A program made the translations under genes and the position numbers. From Paragorgia papillata (taxonomy: Eukaryota; Cnidaria; Anthozoa; Scleralcyonacea; Coralliidae), in assembly GCA_035771165.1 (NCBI GenBank), contig JAWNZC010000031.1:600501-664500 (forward strand): DNA of 64,000 nucleotides, read 5' to 3'. A model generated the notes under the pieces. It was not told where the DNA came from and did no database searches. It worked only from the letters and a program-made list of their open reading frames with translations. Position 1 is the first letter of the stretch. Every line of letters begins with the position of its first letter. This document shows positions 26,980 to 37,744 of this stretch, piece after piece.

Positions 26980-28182
26980 ATGTTGTATGTGACTGACAAA
27001 CATTCAAAAACCCGGTTCCTCATTGACACTCGTGCTGAGGTCAGTGTTTTTCCAGCCACGCGACAAGACAAGCTCTATCGAGAAAAAGGCATCGTTCTCA
27101 AGGCTTCCAACAACTCGACTATCCCCACCTACGGCAAACGCGAATTTGCTCTGGACATTGGGCTCCACCGGCTGTTCAGATGGTCCTTCCTAGTTGCTGA
27201 CGTCAACCAACCTATTTTGGGAGCTGACTTTCTGAGACACTTTCGAGTACTTGTAGATGTTGCTAACTCATGTCTCGTCGACACGGCAACGTCGTTCACT
27301 GTTCCTACGCAGATCTCTCCACTCAATCCACTGCATCTCAACAACGTATCGATAGCCCAGTTTTCCAACGCGTTTGACAATATTTTCTCCGAGTTTCCAT
27401 CTGTCTGTAAACCCTGTATTACCGAGCCCTCTGTCATGTACAACGTTCAGGACCACATCATAACCACTGGACCACCAACCTTCGCTAAGGCTCGGCGCCT
27501 TTCTCCAGAAATGTTTGCTGCTGCCAAAGTTGAGTTTGATCACATGTTAGCTTCCAACACCGTACGTATTTCGTCGAGCAACTGGGCGTCTCCTCTTCAC
27601 ATGGTCCCCAAGTCCAACGGTGATTGGCGCCCTTGTGGTGATTATCGTGCCATCAACGCAGCAACCAAACCAGATCGCTATCCCATTCCACACGTCCAGG
27701 ACTTTTCTGCCCGCCTTGCTGATTACACAATCTTTTCAAAGATTGACCTCGTCCGGGCTTACCACCAGATCCCTGTCGCACAAGAGGACGTTCCCAAAAC
27801 GGCAGTCATCACCCCGTTTGGCCTTTTTGAGTTCCAGCGCATGCCTTATGGCCTTCGCAATGCCGCACAGACATTCCAGCGCTTCATGGACGAAGTCTGT
27901 CGTGATCTTGATTTTGTTTTTGTGTACATAGACGACATCCTGGTTTTCAGTTCCACTCCCGACGAACACCGCAATCATCTACGCCAGCTCTTTAAGCGAC
28001 TGGAACTTTATGGCCTTGTCATCAACCCTACTAAATGTGAATTAGGGCGTTCCGAACTTTCATTCTTAGGTCATCACATTAGTGCGAAAGGAATATCCCC
28101 TCTTCTGCTCGCGTCCAAGCCGTCGCCGACTTCCCTCAACCGCCTGACAAGAAGAAACTCCGGGAGTTTCTTGGAATGGTAA
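26980..28182 (+). pseudogene. Gypsy pol part 1: protease and reverse transcriptase
   Basis: The frame opens in the protease ([17 protein letters not shown]). The catalytic triplet DTG reads DTR here, which should kill the protease. Reverse transcriptase follows with [54 protein letters not shown] and the active-site YIDD at about residue 315. After KGISPL (about 28110) the frame turns to nonsense and the connection domain continues in another frame (28176 onward). Gag and this part are also in different frames, with a short deletion near 26975. Read as a decayed polyprotein. Confidence 0.88.
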
Positions 28183-29558
28183 ATTTCTATCACCTCTTCA
28201 TTCCGCACTCTGCCAGCAAACTCCATCCCCTGCACACGCTTTTAGCCTCGGCCAACTACATTTGGTCTACTGAGTGCAAGGAAGCTTTTGAATTTTGCAA
28301 GTCAGCATTGGCTACCACCACGCTGTTGGTTCATCCACAGTGCGACGCCCCAACCAGCATCACGTGCGACGCCTCCGGCCATGCTGTAGGAGCTGTCCTG
28401 GAGCAGTTCATCGACCACGAATGGCGTCCAATTGCCTTCTTTTCTCGTAAGCTCAAACCAGCAGAAACACGATACAGTGCATTTGATCGAGAACTCCTGG
28501 GTGTTTACCTAGCCATCCGTCACTTTCGCTGGTTCGTCGAAGGTCGCTCGCTCAACGTCTATACTGATCACAAACCATTAACGTTTGCCATCTCTAGTGG
28601 TTCAACTCAGCGCTCTCCTCGTCAAATCCGCCAGTTGGCTTTTATTTCCGAGATTACCACTGACCTGCGCTACGTCAAGGGCAAGAACAACTTAATACAA
28701 CTTAACGCAACCTCCTACACTGAAATCGACTTTCAAGCAATGGCTCGGGCTCAAGCCGACTCCGAAACAATGCGTTTAAAGACCGGTCCCACCAGTTTGA
28801 AGCTCGTGGATATCCCACTGGAGGACGACGACAACCTCACACTTCTCTGCGATATGTCCCAGGGCAACGCTCGACCCGTAGTTCCCGAGCCATTTCGACG
28901 AGAAGTCTTCAATTTGGTTCACAACCTCTCTCATCCAGGTGCCCGACCCACCTGTAAACTCCTCAGAGCACGCTTTGTTTGGAATGGCCTTAACCGTGAT
29001 GTTCGCCGATGGACACGCACATGCATCCCTTGTCAACAGTCTAAAATCCAGAGACATACAACCGCTCCACTCCACAAGTTTGAGCTTCCTGACCGTCGTT
29101 TCGATGACATCCATGTAGACATTGTTGGCCCACTTCCCCAGTCTCATGGGTTTCGCTACCTCTTTACATGCATCGACCGCTACACTCGCTGGACTGAAGC
29201 AATTCCCATGGCTGACATGACAGCGCCATCCTGCGCACGTGCCTTGTTGGATGGGTGGATTTCACGGTTTGGTTTGCCAAGAAGCATTATGTCCGATCGC
29301 GGTAGTCAGTTCGAGTCCAACCTTTGGGCTTCTCTCCTGCTTCTTCTCGGCATAAAACGCAACCGCACTACTGTCTACCACCCGCAATCGAACGGCATCG
29401 TCGAGCGTTTCCACCGGCAGCTTAAAGCGTCCTTGAAAGCCCGGCTAACCGGCCCCAATTGGCGAGATGAATTGCCTGTTATCATGCTTGTGATACGTAC
29501 CGCTGTAAAAGAAGATCTCAAATGCAGCGCAGCTGTATTAGTTTATGGAACTACCTAG
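28176..29558 (+). pseudogene. Gypsy pol part 2: RNase H and integrase
   Basis: Starts in the RT thumb/connection ([19 protein letters not shown]). RNase H follows: CDASGHAVGAVLEQ, RYSAFDRELLGVYLAI, VYTDHKPL. The integrase zinc finger shows HNLSH and CIPC, and the catalytic core shows D in HVDIVGPL, D in SDRGSQFES and E in NGIVERFHRQ, so the DDE residues are present. The frame ends in YGTT then TAG; the expected protein goes on in another frame, consistent with loss of one T at about 29557. The later C-terminus can be followed to about 30076 in pieces. Confidence 0.88.
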
Positions 29559-30077
29559 GCCTCCCTGGAGAATTTTTCCACCCTATGCATAGAGCTGCTG
29601 TCGACCCTACCTCGTTCCTTGATCGCCTCCGTGACACGATGCACAGACAACGCCCAGTTCCAGCACAGCACCACTGAAAGCGTTTATTCTATGTCCCTGG
29701 TTCCCTAGAACATGCTACTCATGTCTTTGTCCGTCACGACACAGTTAAAGCACCGCTGCAGCGGTCTTACGATGGACCCTTTCTGGTAATCAAACGGAAT
29801 GACAAATTCTTTACCATTAACAAGAATGGTTGTTACGACACGGTATCCATCGACCTGAGGCGGTCGATGGATACCGTGTCGTAACAACCATTAGCCTGCA
29901 TTTATCGAGAAGTTCCGGCAAGAGGCAGCGCAACTCGCATCTACTGCACCAGTCCCACCTGCTCCTTTACCAGTCCCACCTGATTCTGTGCCATTGCTCG
30001 TTCCGAAACCATTGGTGACAACTCGTGCTGGTCGTGCGGTAAACTTGCCAGTCCGTTTCCGCACTGGGGGGGACTAA
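29559..30077 (+). pseudogene. Gypsy pol C-terminal remnant with polypurine tract
   Basis: In shifted frames this stretch carries the integrase C-terminus: a HATHVFVRHD-like segment, a strand ending CYDTVSID, and a proline-rich tail ending PVRFRTGGD with a stop. It is interrupted by a perfect palindrome (29825-29892). The last bases before the LTR are the polypurine tract. Confidence 0.7.
29825..29892. repeat. Perfect 31-bp inverted duplication inside pol
   Basis: 29825-29855 and 29862-29892 are exact reverse complements around the 6-nt loop TGAGGC. The left arm is normal pol coding sequence (CYDTVSID); the right arm is its inverted copy and replaces the expected next few codons. Confidence 0.95.
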
Positions 30078-30243
30078 TGTAGGGAATAGCCACACCAGGC
30101 GCGAGAACATAGACAGAAGGGCCTGGGGAGAACGAGTGACCTCCTCGATATTCGACCGACAGACCGAGCAGTAGCACATGTATATTTGTTGTAGAAGCTT
30201 GTTAAAGTTTACTAGTTTAATAAAGAAATATTTACTCACTACA
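30078..30243 (+). repeat. 3' LTR of gypsy element
   Basis: Same 166-bp length and ends as the 5' LTR, with 6 substitutions and no indels. Confidence 0.93.
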
Positions 30244-31991
30244 CCCTTCATCAATGACTTGTTAAGCATGGCACTACATAGTTTTGTATAGGCTGGAGAG
30301 TCTAAAATATGTAGAAAGTAACACCAGAATTAACAGTTTTGTAAACAAGTACTGAATGCACATCAGTATGTTATTGTGGAATGATTAACCAATTGCGGCA
30401 AGGCAGCAGATTAGCCTTTTATTCTGGCTGATGCCACTAGGTGATCTCATTCTTCATGGGTTAACCATAACCTTGCTTTACACATTAAAGGGCAAGGGTC
30501 GTGCTTTAATAGCACTTCGGGTTATTTTGCCCAACATCTGCCCCTTCATGGGTCCAGTACTGTACAATGTAAATGGTATGTATAGTTGAGCATACCAGGT
30601 AGAATCCACTTTCTTGGTGTCAGATCACCATGGGCACATTTGTTGTATAAGGGGTCATCCAATTCATCGTGCTTGTCAACAATATGGCTCAGAAAAGATT
30701 TGAACGACTTTGCCAATATCATCCTACCATTTCCAGAATGAGTTGATGTGGCACTCCAATGAGGTGATTTCCACAGGGTTGTACCCGCTCAGACAATTCT
30801 GTACAGTCCGCTTCCTTCACCAATTCAGTCAAGATCTTATGCAACTCTAGGAATAAATATATACATATGTAATGTTTATATATATTATTAATTGTTACTT
30901 ATTGGATTTATCCAAGCCAAATAAGGTAAAATGTTTAAGTTGATCATTCACGATTGGACGAGACCAAAGGTCAAGCCTTGCATTGCATTGGAAGTTGAAA
31001 CTTAAATATTTTGCAATATATTGGACACAGATGAATTCAGTAAGTGTTTTACTATATTGAACAATACATTTTAGCACAAAAATGTGGCTGTGCAAGGAGC
31101 CAGTTTCTCCCTTATTTAGAACAGCTTGTTTAAACAATCCAAAGGTTGCTGTCCTACATCATAAAACAGCCCCCTCGCTGATGCAAATAGGGACAATTAA
31201 TTGGCAGCAACCTTTAGATTGTTCACATGAGCTGTTCACTCGAGGATGATTTACGACTCTTACTCTTTTTCAAATGCCACACATCAAAATAATGGGTTAT
31301 GTTGGGCAGTTTCTCCCTCATGTGTTTTGCAATGCTCTGATGTCTGTCTGACACAAGGTTGGATATCTCTAAACCTTTACCAAGGAGAAAGTCCATACAT
31401 CTCTGAAAAGCTGCATATTCCATAGCATGCAGGACTGCTCCCTACTTCATTTCTCTAAAATAGAAACATGTTGTCCATGGTTAATAAATTGTACATCGAT
31501 TAGTAGAAATTTCGGGACCTCATATATGAGCTATCCATTTACTATGTACACATTCAAGACATGGGGCTAACAAAACTATACACATATGCATTGTGACCCT
31601 GATATAATTTCCATTTAAATTTATTGGCGAGAGTGTTAATTACCTGGAGCAAGCTAAAATCGATTATTTCACCATATTTAGCGCTGTGGCCCATGCTGTC
31701 ATGTCTTCCATCACCAGATATCACCAAAGATGATTATAAATTTTTAAGACGATCTAGAATTTTGCTCTGATAATCTTTCCAATGAAGAGGGATTGTAGTA
31801 AACAGCTTTGTCTTTAAGAGAAAAGAGCATGGAATTAACTAACATTTTATATAGTCAAGAATGGTGGTAAAACTTCATATAACACTGTAAACGTCCGATC
31901 ACATAAGCTTTGGGGCTGGACAGATATTTGTTCAAATGATTTTTCACAGTGCCTTTGGCTTTTCTAAGGGCTTTCCAAGGGATAGACCATC

Positions 31992-32178
31992 CTATTTTTG
32001 AGGGGGGTTGGGCAATTTTTTGGCAGTGTTTTTTTCGCGTGGCATTTCCTTGCATGAATATTTTTTTGCAAATATATAGATAAGGATTTAGGAGCTCGAT
32101 CGATTTTTTGGGGTCATTTTATCATGCACAAATTATTTTTTTTGTATTTGCCCAACCTCCCTCTCAAAAAGAAAAAGG
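31992..32178. mobile_element. Small MITE-like insertion
   Basis: TTTTTGAGGGGGGTTGGGC at the left is mirrored by GCCCAACCTCCCTCTCAAAAA at the right. It lies in the decayed transposase between the zinc exon and the GDGRHDS exon, and the transposase pattern cannot be followed through it. The target duplication is not clear. Confidence 0.55.
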
Positions 32179-34107
32179 TTCGTCCCCAAATAAATCAGTG
32201 CCAGTGGCGTATAATATTGTACAGTTTAGACGAGTTATACATATGCGTTGGTGTTCGAAATAGGTAGTGAGAGATAATAGGTAGTCCGGAAAGTCCCATT
32301 TGCTGGAACAAGTGGATAACTTTGCTGCGTGATCCTCCTGAAACTAAAATAGAGAAACACAGAAGAAAATCACCAGCAAATCTACCCTCGACCCAGGCAT
32401 CGAAGGTTGGCTTCTCCAAACATCCTGTTGCCGACCACATTTGGGATTTGGACAATTTGTTGTGATGATCACTGCAGTTCCAGCTTTTCGAGCTTCCACA
32501 AGGGGGTTATCTGTTTTGCAATAGTGACAGAACTTAAACAGCAAAAGCAACTGAGAGAGGAAAACGATGAATTTCGGTTCCTGTCGTAGATTTGTATCCT
32601 TGACAGAAACCCTAAAATTTGTTTAAGAAAAACAGGTAATGTTCCATACAAAAGCAAAGCTTGCAAGGATACAATGGCATTGCTAATCTTAAAGTTTAAC
32701 TATATACTATCTACCCGATCAAACATTTCTGGATTTTAGCCTGCATGGCTAGTTTACAACACAATTCTACTCGCTGAGGAAAAGCCTCCCAGACGGGGAA
32801 GGGTTAATATTCTCAATCTTTTCCCTTAATTGCGTTACCTATTCTCATCCAAATCAATTTCCAACTCAGATTCTGTCTCGGTTTCGTACTCAAAATCCTC
32901 GTCTGCAGGTTCGTCGTCTACTTCGTATTCAGTGAATTCCTCCTGATCGGAAACCGTGTCGTGCTCCATGTTTATATCGTGTAGGGTTTCGCTTTCAGTT
33001 TGCTGTTCTCTGCCAATTTCCGTAATGATATCACACTGAACATCTAGAAATGTGGGAATTGAATAAGTTTTGGCTGTGCATGAATAAAGTTTATGATGTA
33101 AGCTCATTCACCAGCCGTATGAAAATGTTCCAAGGAAAAAAGTTGGTTATAAGATTAAATATTGAAATAATAGAAATATCACAGACACAGCGATCATTAC
33201 AGTGTTATGATTACCTCTAATTGAATATCTAGCTGTGGCGCAACTTGAGCGTTTTAATGGTTAAACCTATAAACGTACTTTGTTTGGCAAAACTAGCAAA
33301 AGCCTCTCGTTCTCTGTTGCGCCATTTCCTTCGAATTCCTCTTCAGAATCTTCTACTTTGTTCAACGGCTGTGATGCATGATCAATTACTATGGCGCTGT
33401 CGGTGAAGGTCACGCTCGAAGTCACGCTATCCTCAGTCGATATCATCATGGACTTGGACATAGTGTCTTTCACAATCTATTAAAAATTGGATATTGGTTA
33501 AGTTGCAGTTACACCAAGAGGCTGACGAATGAATTTCGTCTCTTGTTAAAAAAGCAAAATGTACAAGCATTTCAAAGGTTGCGCACTTACCTTTCTCTTG
33601 GCTCTAGCAGACAGAGTTTTTCCTCAGCAGATATATGATATTTCGGAATTGCGACGACACCAATTTCATCCGCAATCAACCGAGGGATTTTACCAGAAAT
33701 ACCAAGAAACCTTTCTGTAAAGTCTTCTTTCGGAAAGTGCGCCGAACAAATGCTTGAGCTGGGAGTCGGATCGCATTTTGCTCGCTTGATTCGTACAAAG
33801 TCGTCTATTTGGCATTTTCAGATGGCGTGGCTTATATTGCACTAAACCTTTGCGTACTATATGCTAATACTTGCTATGTTGTGGTTTTTCTATTGAGAGA
33901 GTTACTATTGTGACATCACAAGGCACTGATTCGGTTCCAAGCTCTTTTCGCGGTTTTCAATTTCTTTCCCACAAAAAATCAACTTTTTAAATAGCAATAA
34001 CTCCGCGAAGAAAAGCTCGAATTTAATTCTGTTTTCGGGTTTTAGTATCTATAGTTACCAAAGATTCTAAAAATGCAAAGTCTCATTTGGTCGCATAAAC
34101 ACTTTAA

Positions 34108-34703
34108 ATTTCGGCTGTTATTATTTTTTGCGTCGCAGGCTTAGTCTCCCGGCCGCGCGAAATTGCCGTAATGGCCGCCGCTTTGCGAAACAGAAGTTTG
34201 GCGAGTTGTTTCTTTTGAACCAAGCTTTTATTGCCATTTTATCGATGTTTTTGAGTATTTGCAAGACATTTCACTGTTTCTCAGTTGTTTACGTGTTGGC
34301 TATCGACTGGCTGTCGATCAAAAATAAGCTCGCAATGCGGTGGCGGAGTGGCGGACCTTCGTCTATTAATGAGTATGACCTTTGTCTGAGCAATCAGAAC
34401 GTGTTCTTCGAAAGGAGCAACAAGGAATCAATCTCTATCTCTCGGCGATACTAGACATTGTATGGCCGTTTTATCAAAACTCGCCAAGTAAAGGTAAGCT
34501 GTCTCGTTATTTCCATTGGTACACTATTTTCACAAACTCCAGTTACAATGTTCACAGTATATTTAGATAGCCGTTGCCCAAATTTAGTTTATATTTTAAA
34601 GTAAAATTTTTATAAGTTTTTATAAAGTTTTTATACCATCTTTAAACCATTTTGTTTGAGCAGTTTACTCAATATTTTGAGTCTTGCGCCCTAGGGTTGT
34701 ATG
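34108..34703. other. Flank of the Kolobok element, no supported gene
   Basis: A plus-strand open frame of 108 codons (34128-34454) has no recognisable domain. I see no repeat. The GC-rich start (GGCCGCGCGAAATTGCCG) may be the edge of an old promoter. Confidence 0.4.
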
Positions 34704-35150
34704 TCAACTTGATTTTGAATTTTGAGCATAATAGTGAGGCAACAGTATAGTTCCACTGACATTCTCGAGCTTAGCTAATTCGCTGTTTTCCTCAATTAGA
34801 GTATCAACTGTTGTGTTAAGAACCCATCCTTCTTTTTCTTCACTGCATTCACGGCATTCACGGACCCGGAGATTTTTGAATGTATAAACACCACCGAGAG
34901 AGACTTTCTCAATGTGACTTCGCCATAAAATTAACTTCAGAAAACATGATTCATCAGCAATATAACAATGCCTTTTCTTCAACTTCATTGAACCAACAAC
35001 TTCCACTTCTTCTTCCTTCGAAACAACTTTTGCAGTTAAATTAACCATTTCCATATCTACACTATCTTCTACCACTGCTTTTAAAGACAAAGCAGTCTTT
35101 TCCACATCTTTATGCTGGAAATCATACAGTATTCTGATGAACTTGCTTCT
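34704..35150 (-). CDS. RPA-like OB-fold protein, C-terminal exon
   Basis: The exon opens after a splice acceptor (GATTAG/AGAAGC at 35150) and reads to a stop at 34704, about 148 residues. The core runs VNLTAKVVS, then KKRHCYIADES, LKLILWRSHIEKV, GGVYTFKNLRVRE. This matches an OB fold as in replication protein A DNA-binding domains: a leading strand, a charged YIAD turn, L-W, and the Y-x-F-K-N-L-x-V-R segment. Such single-stranded DNA-binding-like exons are common and uncharacterised in cnidarian genomes, as I recall. Upstream exons were not found before 36370, so this is a partial gene, possibly a retained fragment. Not a transposase. Confidence 0.6.
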   Translation of the reverse strand, partial: RSKFIRILYDFQHKDVEKTALSLKAVVEDSVDMEMVNLTAKVVSKEEEVEVVGSMKLKKRHCYIADESCFLKLILWRSHIEKVSLGGVYTFKNLRVRECRECSEEKEGWVLNTTVDTLIEENSELAKLENVSGTILLPHYYAQNSKSS

Positions 35151-36362
35151 CTAATCTTAAAAAATGAATATTAGCAAAATGGAGGATTTATTAGTGGAGG
35201 ATTTCCACCCAAATTAATTGACAAAAATTGAATATATGTATGTCTGTATATAATTATCTGACTATATGTAAAAATGAAATTGGTTCAAACATTTTCATAA
35301 TTACGAGTTTATTAATTAAATCTGTAGCTCAGTTACTCGCAGGGGAAGCCAATATTAAAAATACCTTTTTTTTAGTCAGTTGTTTACGACAGCTGACAGG
35401 CACCATTAATGTAGCAAACTTTATGCAAGAGAAATAAAATGAGTTTTTAAGAAACACTATGTGGCTTGTGACTAACTTATAAACTTCACACATGTGCGAC
35501 AGGGAAGCCTTTCCTTTGTGCATAAAACACCTCTGCTAGCAGGTAAACCTATAGTTTATTGAGCTAAAAATATGTCAAAATATGCTAAAAATGTCATATT
35601 GAGCTTGCATTTTAATGCTGAGATTGAATTTCCTGCTGAAAAACATGGTATTTAACCTGTTCTGGCTATTCATATCTGATACACGCGTACACTATGGATG
35701 AAATGCATTGTGGTTGTGACATTGCCCATTCAGTCCATCGTCAAGTGCTAAGTTGATTACTGTGTATGTTTCACCATTCGTACATCTCTTTTATAAGGAA
35801 TGTTCATGTGGAGGGTTAACCATTAAAGAAGACTACGAAGTACCATAAATGATCTGAATATATTGATACATCAACGCTGTGAATTTTGGTTCAAATATCC
35901 AATGAAGAATGAGAACTAGTAACTACTGTAACTACTGTAACTATTAACACTAATCTAAACTGTATACAGTATTATGAACACCAACTGAAATAATTTCATT
36001 TGAAATAATGCATTTTTTCTTAGAATAAATCACTACACTTCAAGGTTGTCTGACTAACAGACACGTTTCTCAACATTTATTTTCGTACTATCCCTTAAGG
36101 TTTGACATAAAAAGTGTAAAATGTGAAAAACTTCATTTTGAAGTATGTATACTTGTATAATCAAACTGCTCAGATAAATGGTAAAAACAGACAAAATATA
36201 GGTAAAGTAGTGGTAGATCCCAGACTCCAGCGCGGTAGAATTCAATATGGCGGGAAGAGCAAGTTTACTTCGAACATTTTCACACAAAACGTGTTTCAAA
36301 ACACGCGTTGGGGAATTTAAAATGATTCATGGATTATTTATTTATCCAGCGACGGCGAAATA
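35151..36362. other. AT-rich intergenic DNA
   Basis: I find no domain, TIR pair or tandem repeat here. The upstream exons of the OB-fold gene, if any, could lie here but are not recognisable. Confidence 0.45.
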
Positions 36363-36370
36363 CGATGAAG

Positions 36371-36859
36371 TAGTGGTGTGCGTCGAACCCGATTGACCCC
36401 TTGTAATCCGAGGGTTTGCCAAAACTGTCAATCCGAATCCGATCCGATCCGAAGCCAAAAAATCGTAGTCCGATCCGATCCGATCCTAAAACAGCTGCTC
36501 AAGTCCGTTCCGATCCGATCCGGTCCGAGAAAATTAAAACGCCGGATATATGTTGGAATAATAGCGCAAACTTTCCGAAAAGAAGACCAATGAACAAATA
36601 AATTAAAAAAAAACTATTATACAATAATAATCTTATGTAATAATAGCCTTCATATATTATGCAACGTGCATACAACTAGTGAATTTGTTAATTTTGTGAC
36701 AAAAACAATGACAAAAGTGAATCTGATGCGGATAAAAAAGTGCAAAATCCGATTCGATCCTATCCGAGAAAAAAAGAACAAAATCCGATCCGATCCGAAC
36801 GATAAAAGTTTAGTCCGAATCCCATCCGAATCCGATCGGATCGGATTAGCACACCTCTA
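36371..36859. mobile_element. hAT-type MITE with CCGAT arrays
   Basis: The ends are TAGTGGTGTGC and its near-exact inverse GCACACCTCTA, a TAGNG-type hAT terminus. The 8-bp flanks CGATGAAG (36363-36370) and CGATGGAG (36860-36867) match at 7 of 8 positions. The interior contains arrays of ATCCGATCCGATCC near both ends. It has no transposase. Confidence 0.82.
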
Positions 36860-36867
36860 CGATGGAG

Positions 36868-37744
36868 ACATGGCGAATTTGCTACAAAATCCGCTCAACC
36901 ACCGGCGAAATTCGCCGTTCGCCGGCCTAAATCTGAAAGACTGCAACCGGCTTAACTATTGGTGAGAGGCAGCACGCTAACAGCACACGCCATCTGTGCT
37001 CAGTACACGCCTTCCGTCAAGTATACAGTGTATCTTCACACAATGTCGCAGTACTGTCCGAACCAATGCAAGTGGGTATTGGTGGCAAATTTTGATGGCT
37101 TTGCCACCTTGCACAGTTATTTGACAGCACAATACCACGTATACAGTTTTTGAATTATACGTTGTTCCAATCTAGATTGTCCATGCATGTAAAAGTAATT
37201 AAAAAAACAATACTTCCCCTTTGTAAAATAAGCTAATCCCCACATTCTAACATGCCCATTTTCGCAGGCAAAATACGCTGCATGCACGAATGCGCGATCG
37301 CGCGGCATGGGATGGCCACTAATTAACGTAGCCCGAGTTAACGCCTAGTGGGCGTCTTGTTTCATTTATATTACTGCTATGTCCTGTTTTTTTTCCAACC
37401 TCATTAGATACATTAGTCTTAATAACAATCGCATATATTTGTAGCACAACATCTGTGTAAACCAAACTATAACTTCATTTCTATCTCCATACTGCTTAGC
37501 CAACGTTATTAGACATAAGCAAATAAAGCACACTCACATAAAACAAAATTAACATTTCATTCCAAAATTTACCTTTTGTACGAATTGATGCTTGCTTTGC
37601 TTTCAAAATATTATTATGTGAGCCAATTATGGTTGTATACAACTCAATGGGGACAGCCATATTTCGCTTTGAGTATAAAATACTCAAAAAATATTAAGAA
37701 TAATATAACTTTCGAAATAAACCAGTAATTTATTGGCACAATTT
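36868..37744. other. Intergenic DNA, nothing recognised
   Basis: Mixed sequence with short open frames on both strands (for example 36959-37153 plus) but no domain, splice pattern or repeat family that I can support. Confidence 0.45.

Larger units (their letters stand above)
26061..30243 (+). mobile_element. Ty3/gypsy LTR retrotransposon
   Basis: Two 166-bp LTRs enclose gag, protease, reverse transcriptase, RNase H and integrase, the gypsy order. The LTRs differ at 6 of 166 positions, so the insertion is not recent. TTGGTGAGTGGTGATCCC follows the 5' LTR as the presumed primer-binding site; I could not assign the tRNA. GGGGGGGACTAA precedes the 3' LTR as the polypurine tract. Several frame breaks show the copy is dead. 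No 4-6 bp target duplication is visible: flanks are ATACC on the left and CCCTT on the right, sharing CC at most. It lies in a transposase exon, opposite in orientation. Confidence 0.95.
25078..33806 (-). pseudogene. THAP-domain Kolobok-like transposase, broken
   Basis: Minus-strand exons recognised in order: THAP C-terminal half (33806-33591; DDFVRIKRAK, SSICSAHFPKEDF), acidic exons (33476-33279, 33043-32839), a zinc-binding exon (32611-32195; CHYCKTDN, NCPNPKCGRQQDVWRSQP, then ILVSGGSRSKV), 31811-31644 (SGDGRHDSMGHSAKYG), 31454-31264 (VSDRHQSIAKHM, HYFDVWHLKK), 30846-30596 (FKSFLSHIVDKH, NKCAHG), 30301-30244 joined to 26060-25945 (EQTSCLEGFHSVVN), 25802-25654 (AAIHFNYN), 25552-25355, and 25269-25078 (CxxC...MKGH knuckle). 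Most later junctions are in phase. Lesions: a frameshift near 32385, TAA at 31734, TGCT insertion at 31424-31427, one base lost near 30760, a donor changed from GT to GA at 25944, TGA at 25187, and a gypsy insertion at 26060/30244. The THAP N-terminus is not found, and the first two acidic junctions do not phase. AATAAA for the minus strand is at 25129-25134. Clearly defective. Confidence 0.85.
23711..34103. mobile_element. Kolobok-like DNA transposon, TTAA target site
   Basis: Both ends start AGTGTYTATGCGACCAAAT in inverted orientation and stay similar for over 100 bp (shared GAGACTT, TTTTTAG, GAAAACAGA, AAATTCGA). TTAA stands outside each end (23707-23710 and 34104-34107). A TTAA target, a THAP-type transposase and long TIRs fit the Kolobok superfamily; piggyBac also uses TTAA but lacks THAP. 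It holds two convergent genes: the transposase pseudogene (minus) and the P2X7-domain gene (plus). A Ty3/gypsy element of 4.18 kb and a small MITE have inserted into it, so the original length was about 6 kb. Confidence 0.85.

Noticed and set aside
29705..30018. Two short proteins that both start MLRHGIHRP on opposite strands
   Set aside because: They arise from the perfect palindrome at 29825-29892 and are not genes.
32385..32420. A 30-nt intron (GTGATT...TTTTAG) in the transposase zinc exon
   Set aside because: Far too short for splicing; the sequence over it is conserved coding in the next frame, so a one-base frameshift is the better reading.
23707..34107. piggyBac element on account of the TTAA target
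   Set aside because: The transposase has a THAP half-domain and the GDGRHDS/DRHxSIAKHM pattern, not piggyBac motifs.
36378..36965. Arg/Ser/Asp/Pro-rich open frames
   Set aside because: Translation of CCGAT arrays in the hAT-type MITE.
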